Shown here piece by piece: positions 21,051 to 29,860 of a stretch of 64,000 nucleotides of DNA (its first letter is position 1; each line of letters starts with the position of its first letter). The DNA is from an uncultured Prochlorococcus sp. (GTDB lineage Bacteria > Cyanobacteriota > Cyanobacteriia > PCC-6307 > Cyanobiaceae): positions 23,961-87,960 of the forward strand of contig CABYTO010000005.1 of assembly GCA_902521995.1 (NCBI GenBank). The letters run 5' to 3'. The position numbers and the translations under genes were made by a program. The notes under the pieces are model-generated. The model did not search any database. It had not been told where the DNA came from and worked only from the letters and a program-made list of their open reading frames with translations.

Positions 21051-21269
21051 TTAATCAGAGGTTGTTTTAGAAGCGGATTGACTCTTACTAAGAGTGAGTA
21101 ATTGCGCAACTTGTTTCTTGATAATTTTAAATTTATGAGTTTCATTGAGCTGCCTTGTAGCTTGCTTGAATCTCAAATCAAAAAGATCTTTTCGTAATTG
21201 GTCAATCTTTTCAGTAATTTGTTCAGAATTTAATTTTTTAAATTCCTTAAGTGACTCTGAGTTTTTCAT
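21051..21269 (-). CDS. rpmC: 50S ribosomal protein L29
   Basis: L29 sits at the tunnel exit near L23 and the SRP and trigger factor docking site. The helical sequence [24 protein letters not shown] is typical. At 72 residues it is full length. It overlaps rplP by four bases. Confidence 0.96.
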   Translation of the reverse strand: MKNSESLKEFKKLNSEQITEKIDQLRKDLFDLRFKQATRQLNETHKFKIIKKQVAQLLTLSKSQSASKTTSD

Positions 21270-21748
21270 TGTTTAACCTCCTCTTGAGATTTTTTACTAT
21301 TTTTTTCATTTACTTGGGAGGCATTTTCTAGATTTTTATCAATGGAGATAAATTTAGTTTTTACAGGAAGTTTGTACTGAGCCAGACGCATAGCTTCCTT
21401 TGCAATTTCCTCAGTGATATCATCACCACCCATTTCAAAAAGTATTCTTCCAGGTTTTACAACTGCGACCCAAAACTCTGGATTACCTTTACCAGAACCC
21501 ATTCTGGTTTCGGCAGGTCTCATGGTTACGGGTTTATCAGGAAATATTCTTATCCAGATTTGACCACCACGTTTGATATATCTGGTCATAGCTCTTCTAC
21601 TTGCTTCAATCTGACGTGCGGTTACCCATCCACAGTCTTGAGCTTGGAGAGCAAATTGACCGAAAGCAATGGTATTACCTTTTGAGGCTACCCCCCTCAT
21701 TCTGCCTCTATGTTGTTTACGGAATTTAGTACGTTTTGGACTAAGCAT
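21266..21748 (-). CDS. rplP: 50S ribosomal protein L16
   Basis: L16 helps position the A-site tRNA in the peptidyl transferase region. [36 protein letters not shown] and [16 protein letters not shown] are diagnostic. The protein has 160 residues, longer than the usual 137, because of a charged lysine-rich tail ([14 protein letters not shown]). Confidence 0.98.
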   Translation of the reverse strand: MLSPKRTKFRKQHRGRMRGVASKGNTIAFGQFALQAQDCGWVTARQIEASRRAMTRYIKRGGQIWIRIFPDKPVTMRPAETRMGSGKGNPEFWVAVVKPGRILFEMGGDDITEEIAKEAMRLAQYKLPVKTKFISIDKNLENASQVNEKNSKKSQEEVKQ

Positions 21749-21759
21749 TTTTACACCTC

Positions 21760-22491
21760 CTATGAATTCTCATTTGAACGATCCTCAAATTGCTGAGGTC
21801 TTCTAGTAACTTTCCTCGTAGGGATAGCACCCACTGGGATAGTTTGTTCTTCTTTAGGAAGCACTTCACCTTTGAAAACCCAAACTTTAATTCCTAGAAC
21901 ACCGTAAGTTGTATTAGCTTCTCGTGTTGCGTAGTCAATTTCAGCTCTCAAAGTATGTAAAGGTACTCTACCTTCTCTAGTCCATTCAGTTCTAGCTATT
22001 TCAGCACCATTCAATCTTCCCCCTACTTGAATTTTAAGACCTAAAACTCCAGCCCTTTGAGCCCTTTGTAAAGCCATCCTAATAGTTCTTCTAAAGGCGA
22101 CTCTTTTTTCTAGTTGTTGAGCAATATATTCAGCCAGTAAAAAAGCATCGGCGTCTACGCGTTCAACTTCAACAACGTTTATTCTGACTTGCCTTGTTCT
22201 ATCACCTATAGTTTTTTGAATCCCAGATCTTAATTCTTCAATACCACTTCCTTGTCTACCAACAATAACTCCAGGTCTTGCTGTTTTTAATTCAAGTTCC
22301 AGTTGGTCAGCTTTTCTAGCTATTAAAACATCGCTAATTCCCGCTGCTGCATATTTTTTTTGTATAAATGTGCGAATTTTAAAATCTTCTTGGAGAAGAA
22401 TTGGATATGTTTTAGAAGTAGCAAACCATTTAGAGCGATGCTCTTGTGTAATTCCTAATCTTAGTCCAGAAGGATGTATTTTATGTCCCAT
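21760..22491 (-). CDS. rpsC: 30S ribosomal protein S3
   Basis: S3 forms part of the mRNA entry tunnel. [24 protein letters not shown] and the KH-domain loop [14 protein letters not shown] are diagnostic; the C-terminal domain [16 protein letters not shown] fits. At 243 residues it is full length. It shares one base with the rplV stop. Confidence 0.98.
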   Translation of the reverse strand: MGHKIHPSGLRLGITQEHRSKWFATSKTYPILLQEDFKIRTFIQKKYAAAGISDVLIARKADQLELELKTARPGVIVGRQGSGIEELRSGIQKTIGDRTRQVRINVVEVERVDADAFLLAEYIAQQLEKRVAFRRTIRMALQRAQRAGVLGLKIQVGGRLNGAEIARTEWTREGRVPLHTLRAEIDYATREANTTYGVLGIKVWVFKGEVLPKEEQTIPVGAIPTRKVTRRPQQFEDRSNENS

Positions 22492-22877
22492 TAGTTTTGT
22501 ACCTCCGCATTAGTTTGAGTAGGAGCAGATTCAACAGAAATACTGATATGGCAAGTCTGTTTTTTAATTGAGAAAGCTCGACCTTGAGCTCTAGGCCTAT
22601 ACCTTTTCATTACAGGACCACTATTAGCCCATGCTGAGGAAATCACTAGGGTAGATGGATCCATCCCGAGGTTATGTTCAGCATTGGCAACGGCAGATCT
22701 TAAAACTTTTGTAATAGGATCTGTAGATCTGTAGGGCATAAATTCCAACATAATCAATGCATCTCTATAAGATCTACCCCTTATCTGATCCAAGACTCTT
22801 CTAACTTTAGAAGCTGATCCTCGAACATAATTCCCATGAGCAATGGCTGTTTTCGTTGTTTCAGGTGTTTTTGTCAT
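22491..22877 (-). CDS. rplV: 50S ribosomal protein L22
   Basis: L22 lines the peptide exit tunnel. [30 protein letters not shown] and the signature [23 protein letters not shown] are diagnostic. At 128 residues it is full length. It overlaps rpsS by four bases and rpsC by one. Confidence 0.98.
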
Positions 22878-23152
22878 GATTTTGCTCCTTTCTTATCTCT
22901 TATATGACCTCGGTAAGTACGTGTAGGAGCAAATTCTCCAAGTTTATGACCAATCATTTGTTCAGTAATAAATACTGGGATATGAGTCTTGCCATTATGA
23001 ACGGCGATTGTGTGACCGATCATTAAAGGTAAAATCGTAGAGGATCTCGACCAAGTTTTGATAACAGACTTATCATTGTCGGTATTTTGTTTTTCTACCT
23101 TCTTCAGCAGGCTATCTGCTATAAAAGGTCCTTTTTTTAGTGAACGTCCCAT
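22874..23152 (-). CDS. rpsS: 30S ribosomal protein S19
   Basis: S19 is in the 30S head with S13. [20 protein letters not shown] and the C-terminal [18 protein letters not shown] are diagnostic. At 92 residues it is full length. It overlaps rplV by four bases. Confidence 0.98.
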
Positions 23153-23189
23153 GATTATGTAATAGAAATTGAAATAATGAATGAAGTAA

Positions 23190-24053
23190 TCAAGAGTCTC
23201 TTCCTCCTCTACTCCTCTTAGAAACGCGACGACGTCTTCGAACTACTAATTTATTACTTGGTTTGTTCTTTTTACGTGTCTTTAAGCCAAGAGCTGGTTT
23301 ACCCCATGGCGTAACAGGACCTGCTCTACCAATGGGTGCTTTTCCCTCTCCTCCTCCATGTGGATGATCACAAGGATTCATGACACTTCCTCTTACTTGA
23401 GGCCTTCGTCCAAGCCATCTTCTTCTTCCTGCCTTCCCTAAGCTAGTATTTCTTATTTCTGAGTTACCAACTTCTCCAAGAGTTGCATAGCATTCTTTTC
23501 TAACAAGTCTTACCTCAGTAGATGGTAGTTTTAAAGCAACATAATCTCCCTCTTTTGCCATAACTTGAGCACTTGCTCCTGCAGATCTAACCATCTGAGC
23601 ACCTCTTCCCGCATATAACTCAACACAATGAACACTAGATCCTAGTGGCATAACTGAAAGTGGCATTGCATTTCCATCTTCAATTGGAACACTTTCTCCT
23701 GATATGACATTTTGGCCGACTTTTACTCCAGCTGGAGCGATAATGTATCTTTTCTCTCCATCTTCATAAAATAAAAGTGCAAGCCTTGCATTTCTATGAG
23801 GATCGTAATGTATGGCTGCAACTTTAGCATTAATGTTTCTTTTATCTCTTCTGAAATCGACTAATCTATATTGCCTTTTGTGACCACCTCCACGATGACG
23901 ACAAGTAATAACTCCACGATTATTCCTGCCTTTAACTCTATGTTTTGAAACTATAAGTGACCTTTCAGGTTTTGCACTTGTTATTTCACTAAAGTCAGTA
24001 ACAACTCTCTGCCTAGTGCCAGGTGTATAAGGTTTAAATTTACGAATTGCCAT
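23190..24053 (-). CDS. rplB: 50S ribosomal protein L2
   Basis: L2 is a primary 23S rRNA-binding protein needed for peptidyl transferase activity and subunit joining. [19 protein letters not shown] and [20 protein letters not shown] (with the functional histidine) are diagnostic, and the basic tail [15 protein letters not shown] is typical. At 287 residues it is full length. Confidence 0.98.
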
Positions 24054-24064
24054 GATAAAACTCC

Positions 24065-24367
24065 TTAAGATTCTGGAAATAGTTGAATTTTGTCTCCTTC
24101 AGCAAGACGAACAATTGCTTTCTTGACCTGAGAACGTTTACCGGAAAATTTCCCGACTCTTCTTGTTCTTCTAGGAGGATTCATAGTGTTAACTCCAATT
24201 ACTTTAACATTGAACAAGGCTTCTATAGCTGCCTTTATTTGTGGCTTAGCCGCTCTATGATCTACCTCAAAAGTGTATTGGTTAAGGTCTAGTGCGTTTG
24301 TAGCTTTCTCAGTAATAACTGGCTTTCGTATTACATCGGCTAAACGAGAATCGAATAATTTACTCAT
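24065..24367 (-). CDS. rplW: 50S ribosomal protein L23
   Basis: L23 docks trigger factor and SRP at the tunnel exit. [51 protein letters not shown] are diagnostic. At 100 residues it is full length. It overlaps rplD by four bases. Confidence 0.98.
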   Translation of the reverse strand: MSKLFDSRLADVIRKPVITEKATNALDLNQYTFEVDHRAAKPQIKAAIEALFNVKVIGVNTMNPPRRTRRVGKFSGKRSQVKKAIVRLAEGDKIQLFPES

Positions 24368-24996
24368 GATGCATATACCTCCTGAATTTTATCTATCGCT
24401 GATTGACCTATTACCAATTTATTAGCATTGAGAATATCAAATACATTTAATTGATCAGCAGCGATTAATTTTACTTTTTCAATATTATTGATAGATTTTT
24501 TTATAACCTCGGAGGGACTGTCAAGAATAACCAAAACTTTTTCAGTTTTTTGTATTCCTAATCGAGCAAGGCCATTGATGATATCACTTGTTTTAGGCTG
24601 CTTTAGAGAAGATCCAAAATCTTCAACAGCCTTCATATCAGATACTCTGGACATAAGTGCTGTTCTAAGCGCTAATCTACGTTCCTTACGATTCATATCA
24701 AGATTGTAAGAACGTGGCTTCGGTCCAAAAATAATTCCGCCACCAGGTCTTAAGGGTGTCCTTATTGATCCTTGTCGGGCTCTTCCAGTACCTTTCTGTT
24801 TATATGGCTTTCTACCGCCCCCACGCACTTCAGATCTTGTCAAAGTTGATGCTGTGCCTTGTCTTTTATTTGCTAGCTGCCTAAGGACTGCTCTATGGAT
24901 TAAGTCTGCTGAAGAAGTTTCTTTTGCAACTGCTAAATCAAAAGTAACTTTGCCGGATTTTTTACCATCCCACTTAAGAGTTTCAAGAGTTGTCAT
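24364..24996 (-). CDS. rplD: 50S ribosomal protein L4
   Basis: L4 extends into the exit tunnel; in E. coli it represses its own S10 operon. [30 protein letters not shown] is the tunnel-loop signature. At 210 residues it is full length. It overlaps rplC by four bases and rplW by four. If autoregulation exists here, the structured leader upstream of rplC would be its target. Confidence 0.98.
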   Translation of the reverse strand: MTTLETLKWDGKKSGKVTFDLAVAKETSSADLIHRAVLRQLANKRQGTASTLTRSEVRGGGRKPYKQKGTGRARQGSIRTPLRPGGGIIFGPKPRSYNLDMNRKERRLALRTALMSRVSDMKAVEDFGSSLKQPKTSDIINGLARLGIQKTEKVLVILDSPSEVIKKSINNIEKVKLIAADQLNVFDILNANKLVIGQSAIDKIQEVYAS

Positions 24997-25646
24997 GATT
25001 TTTCACCTCCTTTTTTGCCTACAACATTGTTTGGCTTAATGTTTACAATTGAGCCTGGCTTACCTGGGACAGAACCCTTTACTACAAGCAAATTTTTCTG
25101 ATCATCAATTTTCACAACTAACAAACCTTTAGTAGTTATCTGTTTTCCTCCATATCTTCCTGCCATTCTTTTTCCAGGGTAAATTCTGCCTGGAGTAGTT
25201 CCAGCTCCAGTAGATCCAGGTGCTCTATGATTTTTTGAACCATGACTCATAGGACCTCTGCTAAAACCATGTCTTTTCTGATAACCAGCAAAACCTCTAC
25301 CCATAGATTTGCCACTGATATCAACTTTTTGACCAACCTCAAAATTTTTAACAGTTATTTGATTTCCTATTTCATAAGATGAAGTTTCTTCAACCCTATA
25401 TTCTTTCAAGTGCTTTAAAAGTTCTTCACCTGATTTCAACAAATGTCCCTTTTCAGGTTTACTTACATGCTTCTCTTTAGATAGGCCATAGCCTATCTGA
25501 ACGGCAGTATAACCATCCAAAGCGGTTGTTTTCAATTGAGTGACACGGCAAGGACCAGCCTCAATAAGAGTAACAGGTACCGAATTACCATTGTCATCGA
25601 AAAGTTGGGACATGCCCAATTTCTTTCCTAAAATTCCTATAGACAT
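24993..25646 (-). CDS. rplC: 50S ribosomal protein L3
   Basis: L3 lies near the peptidyl transferase centre. [20 protein letters not shown] and [29 protein letters not shown] are diagnostic. At 217 residues it is full length. It is the first gene of the superoperon; rpsJ (S10) is not upstream, as in other cyanobacteria. No clear Shine-Dalgarno precedes the ATG, but a leader with inverted repeats does. Confidence 0.98.
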   Translation of the reverse strand: MSIGILGKKLGMSQLFDDNGNSVPVTLIEAGPCRVTQLKTTALDGYTAVQIGYGLSKEKHVSKPEKGHLLKSGEELLKHLKEYRVEETSSYEIGNQITVKNFEVGQKVDISGKSMGRGFAGYQKRHGFSRGPMSHGSKNHRAPGSTGAGTTPGRIYPGKRMAGRYGGKQITTKGLLVVKIDDQKNLLVVKGSVPGKPGSIVNIKPNNVVGKKGGEKS

Positions 25647-25692
25647 AAGACTAAATTAGACTAGCTCGTAATAATTTTTAAATTATCTAAAC

Positions 25693-25708
25693 CCTAAATT
25701 TATTTAGG
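25693..25708. repeat. Inverted repeat CCTAAAT-TT-ATTTAGG in the rplC leader
   Basis: Perfect 7-bp arms with a 2-base spacer lie 47-62 bases upstream of the rplC ATG. The loop is too short for an ideal RNA hairpin, so a protein operator or a shortened hairpin are both possible. Confidence 0.45.
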
Positions 25709-25738
25709 TGAAGTTAATAAAAAAACAATTATTAAGGT

Positions 25739-25771
25739 TGAGACTTATCTAACAATTTAGATAGTTTCTCA
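25739..25771. repeat. Imperfect stem-loop in the rplC leader
   Basis: TGAGACTTATCTAA and TTAGATAGTTTCTCA form an imperfect stem (ATCTAA/TTAGAT and TGAGA/TCTCA) about 95-125 bases upstream of rplC. It could be a leader hairpin for ribosomal-protein feedback; this is inference. Confidence 0.5.
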
Positions 25772-25829
25772 TGGGATAAACCCACCTGAATTTTTTAACG
25801 AAACGCTAAAAAATGTGAAATTTGCAGAG

Positions 25830-25848
25830 GCTCGGCTAGCTTGCGAGC
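25830..25848. repeat. GC-rich inverted repeat GCTCG/CGAGC upstream of rplC
   Basis: GCTCG-GCTAGCTTG-CGAGC stands out as a GC-rich island in AT-rich DNA, about 185-200 bases upstream of rplC and 80-95 upstream of ndhN. No T-run follows on the plus strand, so it is not a typical terminator. Confidence 0.4.
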
Positions 25849-25925
25849 TTAAAAATTCACTGAGTTACAATTGTACATCATCAAGTACCATAAAATAAAA
25901 TAAAATAGAAATAAAGGAATTTTTT

Positions 25926-26402
25926 ATGCCATTACTTCTCACAGGGAAAAAGTTTCATAACGATTTAAAAACTAACAAATGTCTTGCAATCTTTGCTCCG
26001 CTTGAAGGTGGTTATGAAACTCGTCTTTTGAGGAGAATGAGGGCCAAGGGCTTTAAAACTTTTATAACCTCAGCAAGAGGGCTTGGAGATCCTGAAGTCT
26101 TCTTACTCAAGTTGCATGGCATTAGACCACCTCATCTTGGTCATCAAAGCGTAGGGAGAAATGGAGCGCTTGGTGAAGTTCAACAAGTAATTCCACAAGC
26201 TTCTGAGTTATTTAATGAAAATGATAAAAATAAATTACTTTGGTTATTAGAAGGTCAAGTATTGTCTCAATCTGAATTAGAGAGTTTAATAGAGATCTGC
26301 AGTAATGATAATAAACTAACAATTGTTATTGAAATGGGGGGTTCTAGAAAACTTGAATGGAAGCCATTAAGTAACTATATTTTAGATGAATTTGAAAGTT
26401 AA
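25926..26402 (+). CDS. ndhN: NDH-1 (photosynthetic complex I) subunit N
   Basis: NdhN is a cyanobacterial and plastid-specific hydrophilic subunit of NDH-1, which takes electrons from ferredoxin for respiration and cyclic electron flow at the thylakoid. [34 protein letters not shown] and [14 protein letters not shown] are recognisable family sequence. At 158 residues it is the expected length. AAAGGA lies a few bases before the ATG. ldpA follows after 5 bases. Confidence 0.95.
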   Translation: MPLLLTGKKFHNDLKTNKCLAIFAPLEGGYETRLLRRMRAKGFKTFITSARGLGDPEVFLLKLHGIRPPHLGHQSVGRNGALGEVQQVIPQASELFNENDKNKLLWLLEGQVLSQSELESLIEICSNDNKLTIVIEMGGSRKLEWKPLSNYILDEFES

Positions 26403-26407
26403 CTTGT

Positions 26408-27415
26408 TTGAATACAACCAAGATTAAAAAAGATAAATGGATTAAATTAATTTGTGGTGCCAGTAATGAAGATATTGTTGCCATAGAAGATTTATGTGCA
26501 ATTTATACTGCTGCTGGTGTCGACTACATAGATGTTGCCGCAGAAGAATCTATAGTCCATGCAGCAAAAAAAGGAATCGAGTGGGCAAAAAAAATCTTTG
26601 ATAACTCCCCTGGATTAATGATAAGCATTAGTGATGGAAATGATATCCACTTTCGTAAAGCAAAATTTGATCCGCTAAGATGCCCTACTAATTGTCCAAG
26701 ACCGTGCGAAAAAGTATGTCCTACCTTTGCAATTGATAACTCTGGGATCAAAAAAAGTAAATGTTATGGATGTGGAAGATGTTTGAATAGCTGTCCCCTA
26801 AATCTAATTAGTGAATATGAATATAATTTGTCAAAAGATGATTTAGCATCAACACTTCAAAAAATAAAGCCTAATGCAGTAGAAATCCATACAGAAATCA
26901 ATCGACTAGATTCTTTTACAAAAGTTGTCAGTATCCTTAAAAGTTCCGGAACGAAATTAGACAAGATATCTATCAGTTGCGGATTAAATCAATCTTTCAA
27001 AAAATTACAAGAGCCCGATGATCTTTTGAAAGCTCTTTGGGAAAGATATGAAATTCTCAAAAAACTTGATATTCCCCTTATTTGGCAGCTAGATGGAAGG
27101 CCAATGTCTGGAGATCTTGCTCCTACAACAAGTAGAGATGCTGTTAAGTTATTTGAAAAAATCGGTTCAGATCTTCCACCGGGATTAATTCAATTGGCAG
27201 GAGGAACAAATGAAAAAACTCATGAATTTTTGAATTCAAACAATCTCCCAGACGGAATAGCATTTGGAAGTGCTGCAAGAAAAATTATGCAGCCTCTTAT
27301 TGAATTTGCTCATAAAAATAACAAAAAACTCTATGATTATCCTGAAAGAATGGCTTTAGCGATAAAAAAAGCTAAGAAATTTATTGAGCCATGGAAATCG
27401 AGCTCATTCAAATAA
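26408..27415 (+). CDS. ldpA: LdpA-like circadian clock input iron-sulfur protein
   Basis: LdpA senses cellular redox or light state and modulates circadian period in Synechococcus elongatus. The sequence has the typical start KLICGASNEDIVAIEDLCAIYTAAGVDYIDVA. Two cysteine clusters follow: CPTNCPRPCEKVCP (about residues 92-105) and CYGCGRCLNSCP (about 119-130), a ferredoxin-like pair. The start is TTG at 26408, five bases after ndhN. Prochlorococcus has a reduced clock without KaiA, so the role here may differ from the model species. Confidence 0.88.
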   Translation: MNTTKIKKDKWIKLICGASNEDIVAIEDLCAIYTAAGVDYIDVAAEESIVHAAKKGIEWAKKIFDNSPGLMISISDGNDIHFRKAKFDPLRCPTNCPRPCEKVCPTFAIDNSGIKKSKCYGCGRCLNSCPLNLISEYEYNLSKDDLASTLQKIKPNAVEIHTEINRLDSFTKVVSILKSSGTKLDKISISCGLNQSFKKLQEPDDLLKALWERYEILKKLDIPLIWQLDGRPMSGDLAPTTSRDAVKLFEKIGSDLPPGLIQLAGGTNEKTHEFLNSNNLPDGIAFGSAARKIMQPLIEFAHKNNKKLYDYPERMALAIKKAKKFIEPWKSSSFK

Positions 27416-27509
27416 TATTTTTATTTTTCAAAACTAGCGCCATGTTTATAAAAACTTTGTATTTTTTGGATAGAAAAAAATCTTTTAATGTATTAAAATA
27501 AAAAATCAA

Positions 27510-27581
27510 TGGGCCGTCGCCAAGTGGTAAGGCATCGGGTTTTGGTCTCGACATTCCTAGGTTCGAATCCTAGCGGCCCAG
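27510..27581 (+). tRNA. trnQ-UUG: tRNA-Gln(UUG)
   Basis: TGGGCCGTCGCCAAGTGG...GGTTCGAATCC...CGGCCCAG folds with acceptor TGGGCCG/CGGCCCA and discriminator G. The anticodon loop TTTTGGT gives UUG. The unpaired-type U1-A72 start (TGGGCC) is typical of tRNA-Gln. CCA is not encoded. Confidence 0.97.
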
Positions 27582-27594
27582 TTCTAATATTCAA

Positions 27595-28374
27595 TTGGTG
27601 TCTTCTCAAAAAATTTTTCTATTTGATTTTGATGGAGTAATAGTTGATGGAATGCAAGAATATTGGCATAGCTCCTTGCTGGCCTGTGAAAGATATTTAA
27701 ATTCACCCAACATCACTATTGATCAAAAACTTTATCAAGGAGTACCAAATTCTTTCAAAGAAATTAGGCCTTGGGTTAAATATGGTTGGGAAATGATTTT
27801 AATTGTTCACGAAATTATAAAAACAGAAAATCCATTAAAAAGTGATAATAAAGATGATTTCACTAATAATTATCATCAAAATTGCCAGAGAATATTAAAT
27901 GAAAATTCCTGGATAGCAGAAGATATGCAAAAAATGTTAGATAAGTCTCGCAAGTACCAAATTGATAATGATTTTAAATCGTGGGTAAATTTACATAAAC
28001 CTTTTTTTGAAATTATAAATTTCATGAAAGAATTAAGCAAAAGAGGAATAAAAACTGGAGTCATTACAACTAAAGGGAAAATATTTGCAGAAAAAATTCT
28101 TAAACAATTAAATATTTTTCCAGAATTTATTTTTGGTTATGAATCAGGAACAAAAATCAAAATAGCTGAAAAACTTACACAAACTTATGAAATTTTAGGC
28201 TTTATAGAAGATAGAAAAAAAACTCTAATCGATATTAAACAAAATTCAGAAACTTCTCACATTCCATGCTTCCTAGCTGATTGGGGATATTTGAAAGAAT
28301 CAGATAAAAATAAGTTAAGTAATGAAATCAAATTATTAAAATTAGGAAACCTTGGAGAATTAGTTGCAATTTAA
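27595..28374 (+). CDS. HAD superfamily hydrolase of unknown substrate
   Basis: The N-terminus IFLFDFDGVIVDGM is HAD motif I (nucleophile Asp11, second Asp13). GVITTKGKIFAEKIL fits motif II and GFIEDRKKTLIDI motif IV. The 259-residue protein has a large helical cap between motifs I and II. The start could be TTG at 27595 or the next codon GTG at 27598. It lies 13 bases after tRNA-Gln. It is a different subfamily from the HAD gene at 6768. Confidence 0.78.
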   Translation: MVSSQKIFLFDFDGVIVDGMQEYWHSSLLACERYLNSPNITIDQKLYQGVPNSFKEIRPWVKYGWEMILIVHEIIKTENPLKSDNKDDFTNNYHQNCQRILNENSWIAEDMQKMLDKSRKYQIDNDFKSWVNLHKPFFEIINFMKELSKRGIKTGVITTKGKIFAEKILKQLNIFPEFIFGYESGTKIKIAEKLTQTYEILGFIEDRKKTLIDIKQNSETSHIPCFLADWGYLKESDKNKLSNEIKLLKLGNLGELVAI

Positions 28375-28388
28375 AGATAATCAGCTAG

Positions 28389-28402
28389 AGTACAGATGTA
28401 CT
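28389..28402 (+). promoter_or_regulatory. LexA (SOS) box upstream of recA
   Basis: AGTACAGATGTACT is a palindrome matching the cyanobacterial LexA consensus RGTACNNNDGTWCB. It lies 84 bases upstream of the recA ATG and overlaps a TATAGT that could be the -10 element, so LexA binding should block the promoter. Confidence 0.85.
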
Positions 28403-28486
28403 ATAGTTTGTATTTATGAAGTTTGGTTTAAATAAAAATTTCCAAATTTAGAATAATTACAAGAACTTTAACCGATAAATCAAACA

Positions 28487-29584
28487 ATGAGCCTTGAAGA
28501 AAAGAAAAAAACTGAATCAAAAGAAAAAGACAAGGCATTAAGTCTTGTCTTAGGTCAAATAGAAAGAAATTTTGGACGAGGTTCAATAATGAGACTTGGT
28601 GACGCCTCAAGAATGAAAGTAGAAACAATATCTACTGGAGCGCTCACCTTAGATTTAGCATTAGGAGGAGGCTATCCAAAAGGAAGAGTAGTAGAAGTTT
28701 ACGGACCAGAAAGTTCAGGAAAAACTACATTAACCCTTCACGCGATTGCGGAAGTCCAAAAAAATGGAGGAGTAGCTGCATTTGTAGATGCTGAGCATGC
28801 ACTCGATCCAGTTTATGCAGCCTCTTTAGGTGTTGATGTTGAAAATTTGTTAGTTTCACAGCCAGATACTGGTGAAATGGCTCTAGAAATAGTTGACCAA
28901 CTTATAAGATCGAGTGCGGTAGATCTTGTAGTTGTTGACTCGGTCGCAGCACTAACCCCAAGAGCCGAGATAGAAGGAGAGATGGGAGATCACGTAATTG
29001 GAAGCCAAGCAAGGCTAATGAGCCAAGCAATGAGGAAAATAACAGGAAATATTGGCAAATCAGGATGTACGGTAATATTCCTGAATCAATTACGCCTAAA
29101 AATTGGCGTTACATACGGCAATCCAGAAACAACCACAGGAGGTAATGCATTAAAATTTTACGCCTCAGTAAGACTTGATATCAGAAGAATTCAAACTCTT
29201 AAAAGAGGCACTGAGGAATATGGCATAAGAGCAAAAGTGAAAGTAGCAAAAAACAAAGTTGCACCCCCATTTAGAATCGCAGAATTTGATATTCTCTTTG
29301 GGAAAGGTATTAGCACAACAGGATGCTTATTAGATTTAGCAGAAGAGACTAATATCATCATAAGGAGAGGTGCTTGGTATAGTTATGAAGGAGAAAATAT
29401 TGGACAAGGAAGAGATAATACAATTATTTGGCTTGATCAAAACTTAGAAATCAGGAATAAAGTAGAATCTATGGTTAAAGAGAAGTTAACAGAAGGAACT
29501 GAAGTCAGTTCTAATTCAATGAAAGCATTAAATAGCAATCCTGCTAATACAATCGCTGTTAATGATATAAAAACAGTAGCTTAG
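28487..29584 (+). CDS. recA: Recombinase A
   Basis: RecA forms filaments on single-stranded DNA, drives strand exchange and stimulates LexA self-cleavage. The Walker A motif GPESSGKTT lies near residue 75; [22 protein letters not shown] and [28 protein letters not shown] (the L2 region) are typical. At 365 residues it is full length. A LexA box upstream predicts damage induction. The stop is 2 bases from the stop of the convergent DUF2839 gene, leaving no terminator between them. Confidence 0.98.
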   Translation: MSLEEKKKTESKEKDKALSLVLGQIERNFGRGSIMRLGDASRMKVETISTGALTLDLALGGGYPKGRVVEVYGPESSGKTTLTLHAIAEVQKNGGVAAFVDAEHALDPVYAASLGVDVENLLVSQPDTGEMALEIVDQLIRSSAVDLVVVDSVAALTPRAEIEGEMGDHVIGSQARLMSQAMRKITGNIGKSGCTVIFLNQLRLKIGVTYGNPETTTGGNALKFYASVRLDIRRIQTLKRGTEEYGIRAKVKVAKNKVAPPFRIAEFDILFGKGISTTGCLLDLAEETNIIIRRGAWYSYEGENIGQGRDNTIIWLDQNLEIRNKVESMVKEKLTEGTEVSSNSMKALNSNPANTIAVNDIKTVA

Positions 29585-29586
29585 AT

Positions 29587-29832
29587 TTATAAAGAATCAG
29601 CTAAAGTCCACCATCCAGCAGCAGGGCCTATAAATCTCACTACAATCCATAAGATTACTAACCCTCCGATTCCAAACCAACTGGCCTTAATACTTAATTT
29701 AATTAGGTTATCTCTTTGATTGATTGTAAAGGGAAGCCATTCAAATAATCTTGGAGACTCATCAATTTTAGTTTTAGTATTATTTTTTTTTGGAGGTAAA
29801 CCAAGTGTTTTACGTCTTTTTGCTTCTCCCAT
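29587..29832 (-). CDS. DUF2839 small membrane protein
   Basis: This 81-residue cyanobacterial protein begins MGEAKRRKTLGLPPKK, the hallmark of DUF2839 proteins, and has one hydrophobic helix (SWFGIGGLVILWIVVRFIG). Function is unknown. It is convergent with recA. The N-terminus is basic and would face the cytoplasm. Confidence 0.85.
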   Translation of the reverse strand: MGEAKRRKTLGLPPKKNNTKTKIDESPRLFEWLPFTINQRDNLIKLSIKASWFGIGGLVILWIVVRFIGPAAGWWTLADSL

Positions 29833-29860
29833 ATTTCTTTAGTTATTTACAAATCATAAC

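Larger units (their letters stand above)
25647..25925. promoter_or_regulatory. Divergent leader region between the ribosomal superoperon and ndhN
   Basis: This 279-base region must hold the promoter and leader for the 30-gene minus-strand ribosomal operon and the ndhN promoter on the plus strand. Three inverted repeats are visible (listed separately). An AT-rich AAAAT repeat lies just upstream of ndhN. I see no gene. Confidence 0.6.
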
